Assembly (NCBI GenBank): GCA_022559845.1 | Contig: CM040121.1 | Location: 506,458,566-506,522,565 of the forward strand | Reading direction: 5' to 3' | DNA from: Amorphophallus konjac | Lineage: Eukaryota; Streptophyta; Magnoliopsida; Alismatales; Araceae | Length of the DNA stretch: 64,000 bases | Shown: positions 45,111 to 56,483 of the stretch, piece by piece | Numbering within the stretch: position 1 is the first letter of the stretch | How the letters are laid out: each line of letters begins with the position of its first letter | Made by a program: the position numbers and the translations under genes | The notes under the pieces: generated by a model | What the model saw: only the letters and a program-made list of their open reading frames with translations | What the model was told of the DNA's origin: nothing | Databases searched by the model: none

Positions 45111-46713
45111 CAAGATATGAATGTAAGGACATGATATCGCAAGAATATATGATCATGATCTAACAAGAATATAAGTTGGCCTTTCAATCAAGAATGTACT
45201 ATCATGTAACGAGAATTTACCATTTCATAACCTTGAGAAGGTTATGCACGAGAATGTCATGTAACGAGAATGTACTTTATAAAGCAAGCATGTAATTTCA
45301 TGAATGGCCCCGTGGATTTCACCGGTTTATAAAAAAAGTACTCCCAACACAATGCGACACCAGTAATCATTATACCCCATTGTTAATAGTATATTTCTGG
45401 CCATCTGTCGAGGGGGCTAGACTGGAGCCCTTGGACACCATCCATGTCCGCCCTTGCATCTTCAAGTTATAAATCTAACTATTTCCATGAGAAATATCAT
45501 TAAGTTCGGCCAAGAATGTCAAAGTCAATAATATAATTGAGATGATAGTAAGTAAGACATGAACGTACCAATTCCTTGAAAAAGAGGTCAAGAATGAATT
45601 AAAAGGACGTTGTGCTACGGAAGGATTTCGGCAGCATAACGGCATATTTCATAAGTTCCATAGTTTATTAATGAATTGATAAGCAATGTTTCAGGTTCTA
45701 GACCATCAGGAGATCAACTGGGACTGTCAGTAGAACAGAATCAACCCTTGGGTCAGACATCGGGTTTTGACAGAACGCGATTAGAAGGTGACAGCGACAT
45801 GGAGAACGCGGTCTAGAAGGGGTCCGCGATCAAAAGTCTGTCGACCTGAACTGGAAATGCAAGTTGAGTCGACTTGAACAAGAATGGGTCAACTTGGAAT
45901 AAGAACACGCCGGCATGAACGCGATCATTGGCCAGCCGCTACCATCAGGTCACGGTTCCAAGACGGCCGCTATCAGGACAGAATACAGAAAACACAAAGT
46001 GCTCATCTAACTTTCTCTTTGGGTTTTTAGGGTACAACTAGCTTGGCGTCTTAGTGGGAATCCGAGACTCACGGAGACTTACGGAGGCCTTGAAAAATGA
46101 ATTCTTAGTCCGGCAGAAGGAATATCCGACGGAGAGTCATTCAATGTCCAAGAGATTTTCCTATCATGCGCAAGTGACTAATAGCAACGTACCAGAGTAC
46201 AGGCTATGAACAAGTAATGGAGAAAGACAGAAGATGAGAGTGAACATGTCAAAACAGAGATCGATATGTAAGAAGTTCGTCAATAGTGAAAATTCCTTTA
46301 GTACAAAACTATAGGGTCTATTTGTGAAACTAACATAAGGTGAAAATAACCTTTAAAAACATAAGAGTCATACAACATAATCCCCTTTGAAATATACTAT
46401 AACATAAAGCATAACCATCACGAAACATAGAATAGATACTATTATGCATAGCGGGAAAATCATGACACTTGATTTGGTTACTGTTTCGGGTGAACAGAAC
46501 ACAGATCGCGGTTCTATCATAGCCGCTATCTGGAAGTCGCGGTTTTTGATGGACCTCTACCTTTCTATCGACAAACAGAAACACACCGGCCTTGTAGAGC
46601 CCTTTTCCTATGGCAGATAACGATGCAAAGTATATAAAGTTGAAAGAAGAAGCATGATAGCATGTGACTAATGCATGAGAAGGCATGAATTTGACTAAAG
46701 TTCATATCTTTTT
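45111..46713 (+). mobile_element. remainder of TGTCACGCCCC repeat copy 1
   Basis: Continuation of the sequence cut by element B at 32864. It has no coding motif and AT-rich ATGTAACGAGAATGTA-type short repeats at 45150-45290. Confidence 0.5.
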
Positions 46714-47057
46714 TGTCACGCCCCGAGCCATATGTTTACAACGGAAGTAACTCGAGAACGTAGGTAGTCGGTAATACGTCTCAAGCTAGTAATATAATCA
46801 GAGCACCATAACATCCATACAAAGGAATGCACAAGGATATAGACTCAAAATCCAACTTTATTGATATAATCATCAAAGAACATGAGTATTTGACCTTCCT
46901 TTGACAAAATGTTAACTAGACTCAAGAAAAGAAAATTACATCATTAGCTCATGACTACTAGACCATCTAAGCTTCTCTTGACCTTCAGTCACTCTCGGAC
47001 CCATCCTGATTGTAGTCTGAATCCGAGTCACTTAAACTTCCTGAAAAGATTGGAAAT
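46714..47057 (+). mobile_element. TGTCACGCCCC repeat copy 2, truncated by element C
   Basis: It starts TGTCACGCCCCGAGCC and is colinear with 32341-32720. It stops where the LTR of element C begins (TGTTGGCCCGG at 47058). Confidence 0.65.
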
Positions 47058-47384
47058 TGTTGGCCCGGTTAGGAAAGCAAACAAGAGGGGGGTGAATTGA
47101 TTGCTCCCGATTTTCAAAAGCTACACGCAGTGATGATAGAACAAGAATAAAAATTAACCTCACAACAGAACAAGTAGATTTGTATGTGATGAAAACAATC
47201 ACAGCCCTCAACTTACCGACGACAATATTTGAGATCCACTCGGATTAAATATAACTCTCTACTCACAGCGTCACACTCGGAACGAGAATGGACAATATAG
47301 AGCGACAATCTCACAAATAGCAAACCACAATGCAAGAATTTTTTAGGTGGTTCGGGCGAACCCAAGTGCAGTCCTACGTCTACC

Positions 47385-47401
47385 CCTCTCAACCCGAGAG
47401 G
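47385..47401 (-). repeat. terminal leader hairpin of LTR C
   Basis: Stem CCTCTC/GAGAGG with loop GGGTT (minus strand). It sits at the same place, before GGGGTAGACGTAGG and GAACCACCTAAAAA, as the CCTCACTCC/GGAGTGAGG hairpin of A and B. Confidence 0.85.
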
Positions 47402-48091
47402 ATTCCACTAAAACGCTGCACGACGATAGCAAACGATCACAACGATCACACACGGGCACTATGGCCCCACACACACTCGTGTTCTCGCACAACGACGAGA
47501 AGCCACGCATACGGAGACGACGCTCCGAAATCGTCTATGAAGAAATAATATATGGAAATACAAGACCCAGTTCAGATATGATGAACTATGCTCAAATAGA
47601 GACAAAGAAACAAGAGAATAAGATATCCCCTTTTGATCTTCAATGAATCTCTGAGTTTAGGTAGAAGGGTGCACTAAAAATGATGAATCAGGAAGTGGAA
47701 GCAGCCGCCCCTTCCAGATTCAAACGCCCAATCAGCATATGGTGGAGAGGAACCGCAGCCGCCTCCAGATATGAGCTCAGGCTCGTGGGAAATGATCTCC
47801 AGCAACCTCTTCTTCCTCCTCTAGTAGATATGCAGTGCTCTCCTTCTCTCCTGCAAGAATAAGACTTGTTAGCTCAATAGGATTTTTTTCTTCGAATGAG
47901 AATCGCAGGATATATATATGCCCAAAGAAGGAGATGCAAAGGACAATTAAACCCATGATAAACCATCTCTATTCAACACTCATACATGTAGAAAAACCCT
48001 AAGGATATTAAGGTAAAAAGTGAAGCCAATCGGATCTCAAAATGGGGGATTCGAAATTAATCCGGATAACACGATCCGGATGCGACAGAAG

Positions 48092-48412
48092 AAGTGTCGA
48101 CTCTGTGAGTCGACACTTTCTTCACCTCGTTCTGCCAAAGCTGAAAACAAAGGCACAGGACAAAAGTGTCAACTTGCAGAGTCGGCACATTTTGTCAAGT
48201 GTTCTGCCAAAACACTTAACAAGGCATCCGGAGCAAAAGTGTCGACTCTGTGAGTCGACACTTTTTGCCACACGTGTTGCCAGCGTTGAAAGCCCTGTAC
48301 CCAGGCGAAAGTGTCGACTCTCAGAGTCGACACTTTTTGCCAGAACCTCTGGTGGCACTAACAGACAACCACTGGCCTGTAAGTGTCGACTCACAGAGCA
48401 GAGTCGACACTT
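48092..48412. repeat. five palindromes at 72-bp spacing (LTR C)
   Basis: The palindrome AGTGTCGACTC...GAGTCGACACT occurs at 48092, 48164, 48236, 48308 and 48380, an exact 72-bp period. The spacers have diverged much more than the palindromes. The second unit has substitutions. Confidence 0.88.
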
Positions 48413-48589
48413 TCAGAGCAGAGTCTGAAAAGTGCCTTATTCAACCAATTAAACCAGAAACAATTAAGTATGCAACAAGTCCAATCTAGCCACATTGAAT
48501 TGCAATCAATCATGAATTCTTACCATGGATCCAAAGGATTTAAAACTTGAATGAACCTGCAATATTTAGATGTCAATCCACATTCAAAA

Positions 48590-48900
48590 GATAAGTCTGT
48601 GCATATAAGGGTCAAGTCCAAGCATATGTGAAATAAGGTCGATGCATGTACATGGACAGGGTCGGTGCATGGTAGCCAAAGGTCTAAGCATATAAGAGAC
48701 CACGGTCTGTGCACAATATGGAAAGTCGATGCACATTCTTAAAAGCTCAAAGGACAGGTTGATGCACATTTTAAAGGGTCGATGCACATTGTGAAAACCA
48801 CAAAGGATAGGTCGATGCACATTTTAAAGGGTCGATGCACATTGTGAAAACCACACAGGACAGGTCAAAGCATGTAAGGCTAAGTCTGAGCATATCAACC
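48590..48900. repeat. U3 word array of LTR C, word GGTCGATGCACAT
   Basis: Repeated GGTCGATGCACAT and variants on the plus strand, including a 53-bp tandem repeat at 48761-48865. The element itself is minus-oriented, so the word is antisense to its LTR. Confidence 0.82.
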
Positions 48901-49069
48901 ACAGCTCACCCCAAACACCAAATTTAGTTGAAATCAAATTGAGCTCAATCTGTTCACTCTAAATGCCAAATCCAAACTCAGCAAAAACTTTGACTTGCAA
49001 ATCACACAGAAACAGATACGAGACTCTTCGTCACACATTGTCTTCGTCAAAACACGCCGGGGCACAACA

Positions 49070-50320
49070 ATCTCCCCCTTTTTGACGAAGACAAAACTCC
49101 TTGCATTACCACAAGATTTGCATGAAAGAGACCAAATAATTATCACCCATTAACAAACATGCAAAAATAGTTTATTACTAGCCCTTTTTGTTAAAGTCAA
49201 ATAGGGGATTATGCAATAGATGAAGAAAATAGAAATAAATGCTAATACCTCATATTTAAAGTTAACTCAAGGTAAAGCATGTGAAGTGGAATAGATGATC
49301 ATTCAAGCACACATGCATCCATAATAAGATATAAAGTCAGGCATGTCCATTCGGGATGGGTTAAGAAATATGCGATCGATTTTGAGCATGATGTGCATGA
49401 GCAATATTAAGAAGGATGTGCTTACAAAGAGATGGTACTACATTAACCATGAAGGATGACTGATTCATAAGATACATTCACACAATCAAGCTAGAAGTGT
49501 AAAATGAGCAATGAAATTCATAGCAATATGGATTCTCAGATTTTCTAAGGAACACTGGAAAGAACCTTTCCTTCCTACACTTCCATACATAGTGCTCGAC
49601 TTTTGGTAGCTTCGCGCAGCCCCACATTTTTTATTATTATTATTAATTAAGAACAAGATGACTAACTTTTTGACACGAGTTATGCCCTTTATTTTAGGGG
49701 CATTTCCCGGTTACTCAGTTTCGTCACTTATTTGGATTATTGTTATTTGTCACTTTTCGATCCGAGTTTCCTCCTTTGTTTCAGGTGGGATTCCCTGCTA
49801 CTCTGTTCCAAAACCACTTATTAAAATTTTTAGTGGGGTTGACAGTTTTTTTCTCACGAGACACGAGACTTTAATGTAGGAATTCAAGAGCCCTCAAAAG
49901 TGTTGAGTGGAATAACTGAAATCCTTATTAAACAGAGTCATTTATCTCAAAAAGAGCACATTGTAGAGAGATTGTATTGAATGTAATAGATGAATTAGTC
50001 TAATCATTGTTATGTCTCCCCCTAAGTGTATGCACTGTTATAAAAAGAACCTCCCCCTTAATGTGTGCCATGTAACAAACATGTCTGAACCAATGTATTT
50101 TTATTTAGCAAGGGAAAAGTCATAGGAGGGATCAAAGAGAAGGGTGATATCTTATATACACTCAAACATGCATTTAGATGAAATTTTCACACAGGTTGAT
50201 TACGGGTACGTGACGGAGAACGTAGATCCGAAGACCACCATCGTGCATGAGGAAAGCTTCCAGTTGGACATAATCCAACTTTCCGCAATCGACATTTAAT
50301 ATACCGGATAATCATGGCAT
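49070..50320 (-). mobile_element. element C: non-coding region between pol and 3' LTR
   Basis: AT-rich with no gene. On the minus strand, AGGGGGAG-type tracts lie at 49070-49083 (abutting the LTR), 50010-50021 and 50049-50060, as in A and B. Confidence 0.65.
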
Positions 50321-50983
50321 TCAAGCACACAAAGGTATAAGATATATGCATTCATTTACAGGCGGATGCAAGAAAATGAAGATATGAATGGAGTTCACGT
50401 GTAGTCCTTTATTTTGGCTTATAAAGACTTTGTCCTTTATTTGCGTCACTTGTAGTCCAAGAAAAAAATTGAGTTCACCCATCAGACTTATTTCAAATTC
50501 TCCCTGCATCATCTTAGCAAACTCCTCACACAAAGTATTATTAGTTACTCCAAAAATTATATCATCAACATAAATTTGAACAAGTAACATATCATTATTA
50601 CTAGTTTTGGTGAACAGAGTTGAATCTACTATTCCTCTTTTGAATTCTTTTTCAATTAAAAAAGAGCTTAGCTTATCATACCAGGCCCTCAATACTTGTT
50701 TTAGCCCGTACAGTACCTTTTGAAGCTTGAACATATGTTGTGGATGTTCGATGTCTTCAAAATCTAGAGGTTGTTCTACAAAAATATCATCTTTAATAAA
50801 TCCATTAAAAAATACACTTTTAACATCCATATGAAATAATTTAAAATTCATAGGATAGGCAAAAGACAGTAAAATTCGAACTGCTTCCAATCTTGTAACC
50901 GGGGCAAAAAATTCATCAAAATCGATTCCTAACTCTTGGCTATAGCCCTTGGCTACAAGGCAGACTTTATTCCTAATTACCAA
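50321..50983 (-). pseudogene. copia reverse transcriptase (element C)
   Basis: A 220-residue frame of Ty1-copia reverse transcriptase. It includes LVAKGYSQELGIDFDEFFAP, LEAVRILLSFA, FKLFHMDVKSVFFNGF, VLYGLKQ, the catalytic YVDD in QIYVDDIIFG, and GELNFFLGLQV. The RNase H part that normally follows is missing, and the frame runs into unrelated sequence. It makes cDNA in an intact element, but this copy is inactive. Confidence 0.92.
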
Positions 50984-51013
50984 TCCTACTTCATTTAATT
51001 TGTTTATAAAAAT

Positions 51014-51481
51014 CTATTTGGTTTCAACAACAGGATGGTCTTTAGGACGTGGCACAAGGGTCCACACTTGATTTCTTTGAAATTGGTGTAGGCGCTCCTC
51101 ATACATAGTCATAAGCCAAGAATCATCTTTTAATGCATCTTCTACACATTTGGGTTCAATTTGAGAAATTAAAGAAATAAAATCATCCTCCATTACTTGC
51201 CTTAGTGAGGATCTAGTCCTCACACCCTCTTTCAGATTTCCTAGAATATTTGCTAGTGGGTGATCCTTTATCAGCCTTGAGCTCATCAGCAAATCTTGAT
51301 GTTCCTCTGGTTGCTCTTGAGTTTCTTCCATAGTTGATTCTTCTTGGACTTCTTTTCCTCTTAAGGGATTAAGCGGATTTTCAGATTCTTTGTTCTCTTC
51401 TCTTTGTGCCTCTTTCAGATTTTCTGCATTCAAAAATTCAAATTTTTCATTAGTCATTTTTGCATTAGATTCATCAACCAA
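51014..51481 (-). pseudogene. copia linker between integrase and RT (element C)
   Basis: The same frame continues upstream of the RT. It has an acidic Glu-rich linker, then GVRTRSSLRQVMEDDFISLI and EERLHQFQRNQVWTLVPRP, the usual start of the copia RT domain. A TAG stands at 51014-51016 where Trp is expected (VVETK-W). Confidence 0.85.
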
Positions 51482-52317
51482 GACATGGGGGCTATCCTCA
51501 ACAATATGAATTTTCTTATTAAAACCCTATAAGCCCTCGAGTCTGTGGAGTAGCCAAGAAAATTTTCTCTCTCACTTCTAGCATCAAACCTACTCAAATC
51601 AGATTTACCGTTGTCTAGAATGAAGCATGGACTACCAAACGATTTAAAATAAGAAATGTTGGGCTTCTTACCTTTGTACAATTCATATGGAGTCTTGTTA
51701 ATAAGTGGTCTTACCATGACTCTATTAATAATATAACATGAAGTATTAATTGTTTCTGCCCAAAAGTATCTTAGCAGATTGTTTTCTGTAAGCATGGTGT
51801 GGGCCATATCAATTAGTGTTATGTTCTTCCTTTTCACCACTCCATTCTGCTCTGGGGTTCTAGGTGCTGAAAAATTATGCGTGTACCCCTAACTCCTGCA
51901 AAACTCATCAAAATCTAAGCTATAAAACTTCTTACCATAGTCACTTTAAATCCTTGTGATGAGATAGCCTTTCTCATTCTAAAGTTTACTGCAAAGTGAT
52001 TAGAACTCCTGCAATGCTTCATTTTTATGAGTTAAAAATAATATCCATGTGAATCTAGAAAAGTCATCAACAATAAAATAACCATAATATTTTTCACATA
52101 GACTTCTAATTCTTGTAGGACCGAACAGATCTAAATGTAGTAATTCGAGTTTCCTAGTTGATGTCACAATATTTTTGGGTTTGAAAGATGTTATGGTCTA
52201 TTATCCCTAGCACATCCATCACAAATTTTATTACTTTCAAATTTTATCTTTGACAAGCCTATAACTAAATTATTTCTGGACAGTTTTGTAATCACACTAA
52301 AACTAGCATGACCTAAG
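51454..52317 (-). pseudogene. copia GAG-pre-integrase / integrase remnant (element C)
   Basis: Near 52315-52200 the minus strand reads LGHAS...KICDGCA, the GAG-pre-integrase zinc region. Integrase core sequence with frameshifts follows to about 51840. The C-terminal part (51840-51454) is readable, with CYIINRVMVRPLINKTPYEL, FGSPCFIL and FDARSERENFLGYS. The element is cut off at about 52317 by the gypsy LTR that follows, so gag and the 5' LTR are absent. Confidence 0.85.
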
Positions 52318-52332
52318 CGTTGATGCCCCCGG

Positions 52333-53366
52333 ACAAAAACGGCTGCGTCATGATGGCCATGACGTTGCCTAACACCTCGACCAGTAGAGCCTTGTGTGCC
52401 AAGAAGCCAAGTAGGCGGCAGGGCCCACCTACCCTGTTGATACGAGGAGATCCTCCTAGAAACTTCCCCTCAACGGGCCCACCGGAGCTACCTCTCAGAC
52501 CCCAAAAGTACTCGGTGTCTGAGAGTGGGGGGCTAGTGAGGAGGGTAAAATTGACATGGCCCATGCGTGGCGCATTAACGTCAGGCCCACGTCGACCCAA
52601 GGTCCGTAACACACAATGGACCCCCGACAACGACGGCCCACGACAAGTGACCCAATAGGGCCGGCCATCATATTCGCCAGTCCATGAAGGGCATCAACCT
52701 GGACATATCAGATGCCGGACGACCCTCCGGCAATCAAACGTTACTCCCACCATCATCGGCCACGACTCCAATAAAGGCGAGCACGTCCCACGAGTACCGT
52801 AAGACTCGCCTAAAGGCCACCCAACTCCGGAGGAACGGATGCTCAACGGGAAACTCCCCGTGATCACAGGGAGACGTTACCTCACGACTCATGCCCTTCA
52901 AATCCCTGCTAAGGGGTGAGCCTTCACCGCTAGGACAACCCCTATAAATAGACATTCGACTGAGGATAGAAGGACACACACAACACAAACACAGCAAGAG
53001 AGACTCCGACACACGCTACAACAGGCTGACGGTTCTAGAGAGCGACTTCTACAGAGGAGAGCCCAGTCCATTTTCGAGCACTCGCTGGATGTGGCGAGCA
53101 CTCCTCCAGAAGTTCGACCACCACTCCAGGTTTGATCCAACGACTCTCATCCTCTCCTCTCTCCACCCTATCCTCTCTTGATCTTTATTTACCGAGGTCC
53201 TAACTTAAGCATCGGAGGGTTGTCCTCTGGGGTAACGCCCAGGGCTCTTTCTGATGCCGTTTCTCTGGTGATTGCAGGCTTCCACGGGTGACCAGATGAT
53301 CTTCCCCAACAAACAAATATTAAAAGTGTGGTACGGGGTTTGAGAGACCATTTTCTCGCCTCTACA
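52333..53366 (+). mobile_element. LTR of a Ty3-gypsy-type element (G2)
   Basis: About 1.03 kb, homologous to 14810-15885 in the same orientation, with TATAAATA at 52943-52950 and ACTTAAGCATCGGAGGG near 53202. No matching internal region is attached on either side, so it is a solo or truncated LTR. Element C is broken at its left edge and does not resume on its right. Confidence 0.72.
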
Positions 53367-53440
53367 CCCCTCAAATCTCCTAACTCAAGTTGTCTTGCCC
53401 TTAGGGTTACATCCTGTGTTCACTCATGTGAGATTAGGGG

Positions 53441-53444
<4 letters not shown>

Positions 53445-53518
<74 letters not shown>
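53445..53518 (+). repeat. (GT)n(GA)n microsatellite
   Basis: About six GT units followed by about 31 GA units. A second GA run lies near 53588-53601. Confidence 0.95.
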
Positions 53519-53520
<2 letters not shown>

Positions 53521-53716
53521 CCAAAGGTCATGATGGGGTGGTGGTGGTCGGCGATGACCCACTCCGATGCCGGAGAGAGCAAGAGCAAGAGAGAGAGAGA
53601 GAGATCCGGGTGGGCGGCTCCTAGTTTGGGGGGGTGGTCACTTGTCGGTCAGGCTGACAAGGGGAGAGGGGGGCCGTAGGGAGAGATCTCTTGGACCAAC
53701 CTCTCTAACACTGCGC

Positions 53717-53974
53717 TTATCCATCGTGTCTATACTCCATCACCATGTAGACGCCGGCCTTAGGGCCACAGACATGATCAGAGATGACCTCTTTGAGGCC
53801 CATGATGCAACCAAGGTAGTGAAGGCGGAGGGACGCCAAGATGCTAATCTCCCTAATGGCCGTGTCGTCCATATCCACCTTCTTCAACGCCACCATCTCC
53901 CCCATCTCCCTGTCCCTCGCCCTGAACATAGCTCCATATGTGCCCACCCCGACCTTATTCAAAAGTTCGTACAC
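53717..53974 (-). pseudogene. CDK-like protein kinase N-lobe fragment
   Basis: The 85-codon frame reads YELLNKVGVGTYGAMF (Gly-rich loop, Glu of GEGTYG changed to Val) and MVALKKVDM (the ATP-binding Lys). It continues with TAIREISIL (the PSTAIRE-type C-helix with its Glu), LKEVI and MVMEY (hinge). This is the N-lobe of a cyclin-dependent kinase, closest in style to CDKG/CDC2L types. The residues between VDMD and TAIRE are partly deleted, and no C-lobe, HRD or DFG follows. It is a captured or decayed gene fragment. Confidence 0.75.
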
Positions 53975-54845
53975 ATCTACACTGTGGCAACTTGCTATGG
54001 AAGCATGGCGGCGACACCATTAAACACTATTGGTTCTTGCTGGTGACTACAAGATGGGGCCTTTTTAAGTGGAGGATCATCCATTGGCATTGTGTTTTGG
54101 GCAACTCTCCTCATTGGCCTACCGCAATAAATAGTGGGGAATGCCCTCTTCCTTGTCACTGGTGTGTCCCCTTCAGTCGTTGCCGAGACCTGGTTTGGAC
54201 GTGTCACCTACTGGTCGCTGGTCGGCATCATGGAGAGTCCGACACCTTCACCGAGGCATCATCTGTATCGTGCCGGTTCTTTTGCTGGTTGCCCAGTAGT
54301 CAACCTTTTAAGTGGGACACTATTCACCAGCAATGTCCGTCGGGTGAACCATGTCACTGGTTCCTTCCCCTCGCTAGAATCCTCCCTGCACTGCCAACAC
54401 CTGTCATCTCTACACTGGCTACTGTTGAAGAAATCCCTTGGTAGAGATAGGTACGAAATAGAGCAGTGAGAGTTTGTTGCCACTACTCTCTTCCCCCAGG
54501 TCACCAGCGCCCCCATTGTTAGCACACCGGCCCCCTACAATCCAGCTGCCTCTTAAAGGGGCATTGGGGTAAATACCATAAAATAACAGTATAATAGTAA
54601 TTATAAAAGATTTTAGGTTTATACAAGTAATTTTTCCTTACCTTTCTCCTGCGTTGGTAAAATCCGTGAAAGTTGATTAGGAAAAATAAAACAGCCAGAA
54701 AATTTGACAAATGCAAACCCACGAAGTTTTTCTGTCTCCATTAAACATGAGTTTTTATATTTTGATCTCTGCCACGCATTCCCGTTAGATTCTAATAACC
54801 TAATCGGAGTTTAAAATAAATTACAGAGAATGTACGAGGACTGGG
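53975..54845. other. unassigned, moderately GC-rich then AT-rich
   Basis: Short frames on both strands but no motif I can name. Two loosely similar segments begin CCTTTTTAAGTGGAGGA (54060) and CCTTTTAAGTGGGACA (54305). Confidence 0.3.
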
Positions 54846-56159
54846 TAGGGATGTCAATGGTAACCAATAATTCGTTAACCGTTCGTTTCGTTAACTTAAC
54901 TAACATCAAACGGATATATTTTTTTTCCGATAACTTAACGGATATAGATACGGATATATCCGATTTCATAGCAGATACGGAAACAAATACACTTCATTCC
55001 GAATCTGTATCCGTCCGTTATCGTTAAATAATATAAAATATATATTATTAATATTATATCTTAGATGAGTAGATCTAAATTTTACAGTGGAGATTCAAAA
55101 AATACCCTATTAGCAAGTTTGGCAATTGGCACTTTGGCATGTCCTCGTAGATCCTCACATTCTCACGACCTTCCCCAATCCCTGCAAGCTGTAGGGCTTT
55201 CCCTTCCCAGTTCCCACTTCCCACCCAGCGGCGGCGGCGATAGTGCGGCAGGCGACAGTAGGCTAACAGCAGGGGGCGGAGGCCACGGAGCGTGGTGCGC
55301 AGGTGTGACAGTCGGTTAATGTTTAGATTCTAAAATTGTCCAAGCTTTATTATGCACACAAGATTGGTTAAAAGATTCCATAGAAGGTGATTCATTTATT
55401 CTTTTAATTACATGTTTTATGTTTCTTTAATCTTTTATTTTATCTTGATATATATTGATTATTTGTTAATGTTGATATAATTTATTTTGTATTTTCAAAT
55501 AGTGGATAGACTTGCTACTCTATTTTTAAATTTGGCTTTGACTCAAATAATTGAGTGTATTGAAGAAAAGTAGGTTGAGGATGAGATGGATGCATAATTC
55601 AAGTCATTTCTACTTTAATCATGGTAAAGTATTTCTACATTACAAGATTTTTTTATATGTTTTTAGAGTCTCAATTTAATATATATTTTTTTCATGCAAG
55701 GTATGCAAAGAATGAGAGGATGACGGAGATCAAAGTCTAAAAGAGTTAGTTTATTTTTATTTTCACTTTATATTTTTCTTCTTATCATTGTCATCGAGGA
55801 TATTATAATATTGCATATTTTTGTATGTTTAATTTCATTCTATGTTGGTTCATGAATGATGATGATATAGAAACTAAATTCAAATATATTTGTTTATCAT
55901 ATAGATTGTTCTTTTCAATTTAAATTTTATTCTAATCAAGTTAAAATTTATATTAAATTTTAGTATTTTATGTACTCTTATTATCGATAATTATCCGCTA
56001 ACCGCTCGTTAATCGCATATTTTTAGATATTAGAAAACGGATTCGGATATACCATTTTTTGAATTCTTAACGAACAGCAAACAGATACAGTTATTTCTTA
56101 TCAGATACGGAAATGGATAGTCTAATATCCTAATCGAATCCGACCCGTTGACATCCCTA
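54846..56159. mobile_element. non-autonomous hAT transposon (hAT-2)
   Basis: The left terminus is TAGGGATGTCAATGG, and the reverse complement of the right terminus is TAGGGATGTCAACGG. Flanking 8-mers are GGACTGGG and GGGCTGAG, 6 of 8 identical, as expected for an aged hAT target duplication. Subterminal repeats of GGATAT(A/C)..CGGATATATCCG type are present. Inside, a GC-rich segment (about 55130-55320) contrasts with the AT-rich rest and may be captured. There is no transposase. Confidence 0.75.
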
Positions 56160-56483
56160 GGGCTGAGTGATGAACTTCTTCGCTGCCCACAGTGAAAGAA
56201 GGGGTCTTATTTTCTGAAAGGACAAGTTGTTTAGGATATTGGATGCTAAATGTATGACCAGCTCAATATGCATGTTCGAAGGTATTAAAAACTTGAAAGA
56301 GACCCTTCAGAATAATTGCAGTCCCATAGATGTTGCTTTATCTTTTAAGTTTCTTTTAAAAAAATAATGCATTGACGTTAAAATATGTATACATTAACAC
56401 GTTAAGATGTAAAACTTTTAATGCATTAATATGAAGAGACAATGAGACCCTAACATGTTAAGGTGTTTGTAAGCGTTAGACTT
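56160..56483. other. unassigned AT-rich spacer
   Basis: Nothing recognisable between hAT-2 and the decayed LTR. Confidence 0.4.

Larger units (their letters stand above)
47058..49069 (-). mobile_element. 3' LTR of element C (minus-strand copia)
   Basis: 2012 bp. Read on the minus strand it starts TGTTGTGCCCCGGCG at 49069, after a polypurine tract, and ends CGGGCCAACA at 47058. Internal order matches A, B and D: word arrays (48900-48090), TATA (47911-47920), one clear hairpin (47385-47401), the GAACCACCTAAAAAATT block, then TCACCCCCCTCTTG near the end. Confidence 0.82.

Noticed and set aside
49560..49880. Possible organelle-derived segment in element C
   Set aside because: Base composition changes here, but no plastid or mitochondrial gene could be recognised. 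It is left as non-coding element sequence.
53460..53600. Frames rich in Glu-Arg repeats
   Set aside because: Direct translation of the (GA)n microsatellite.
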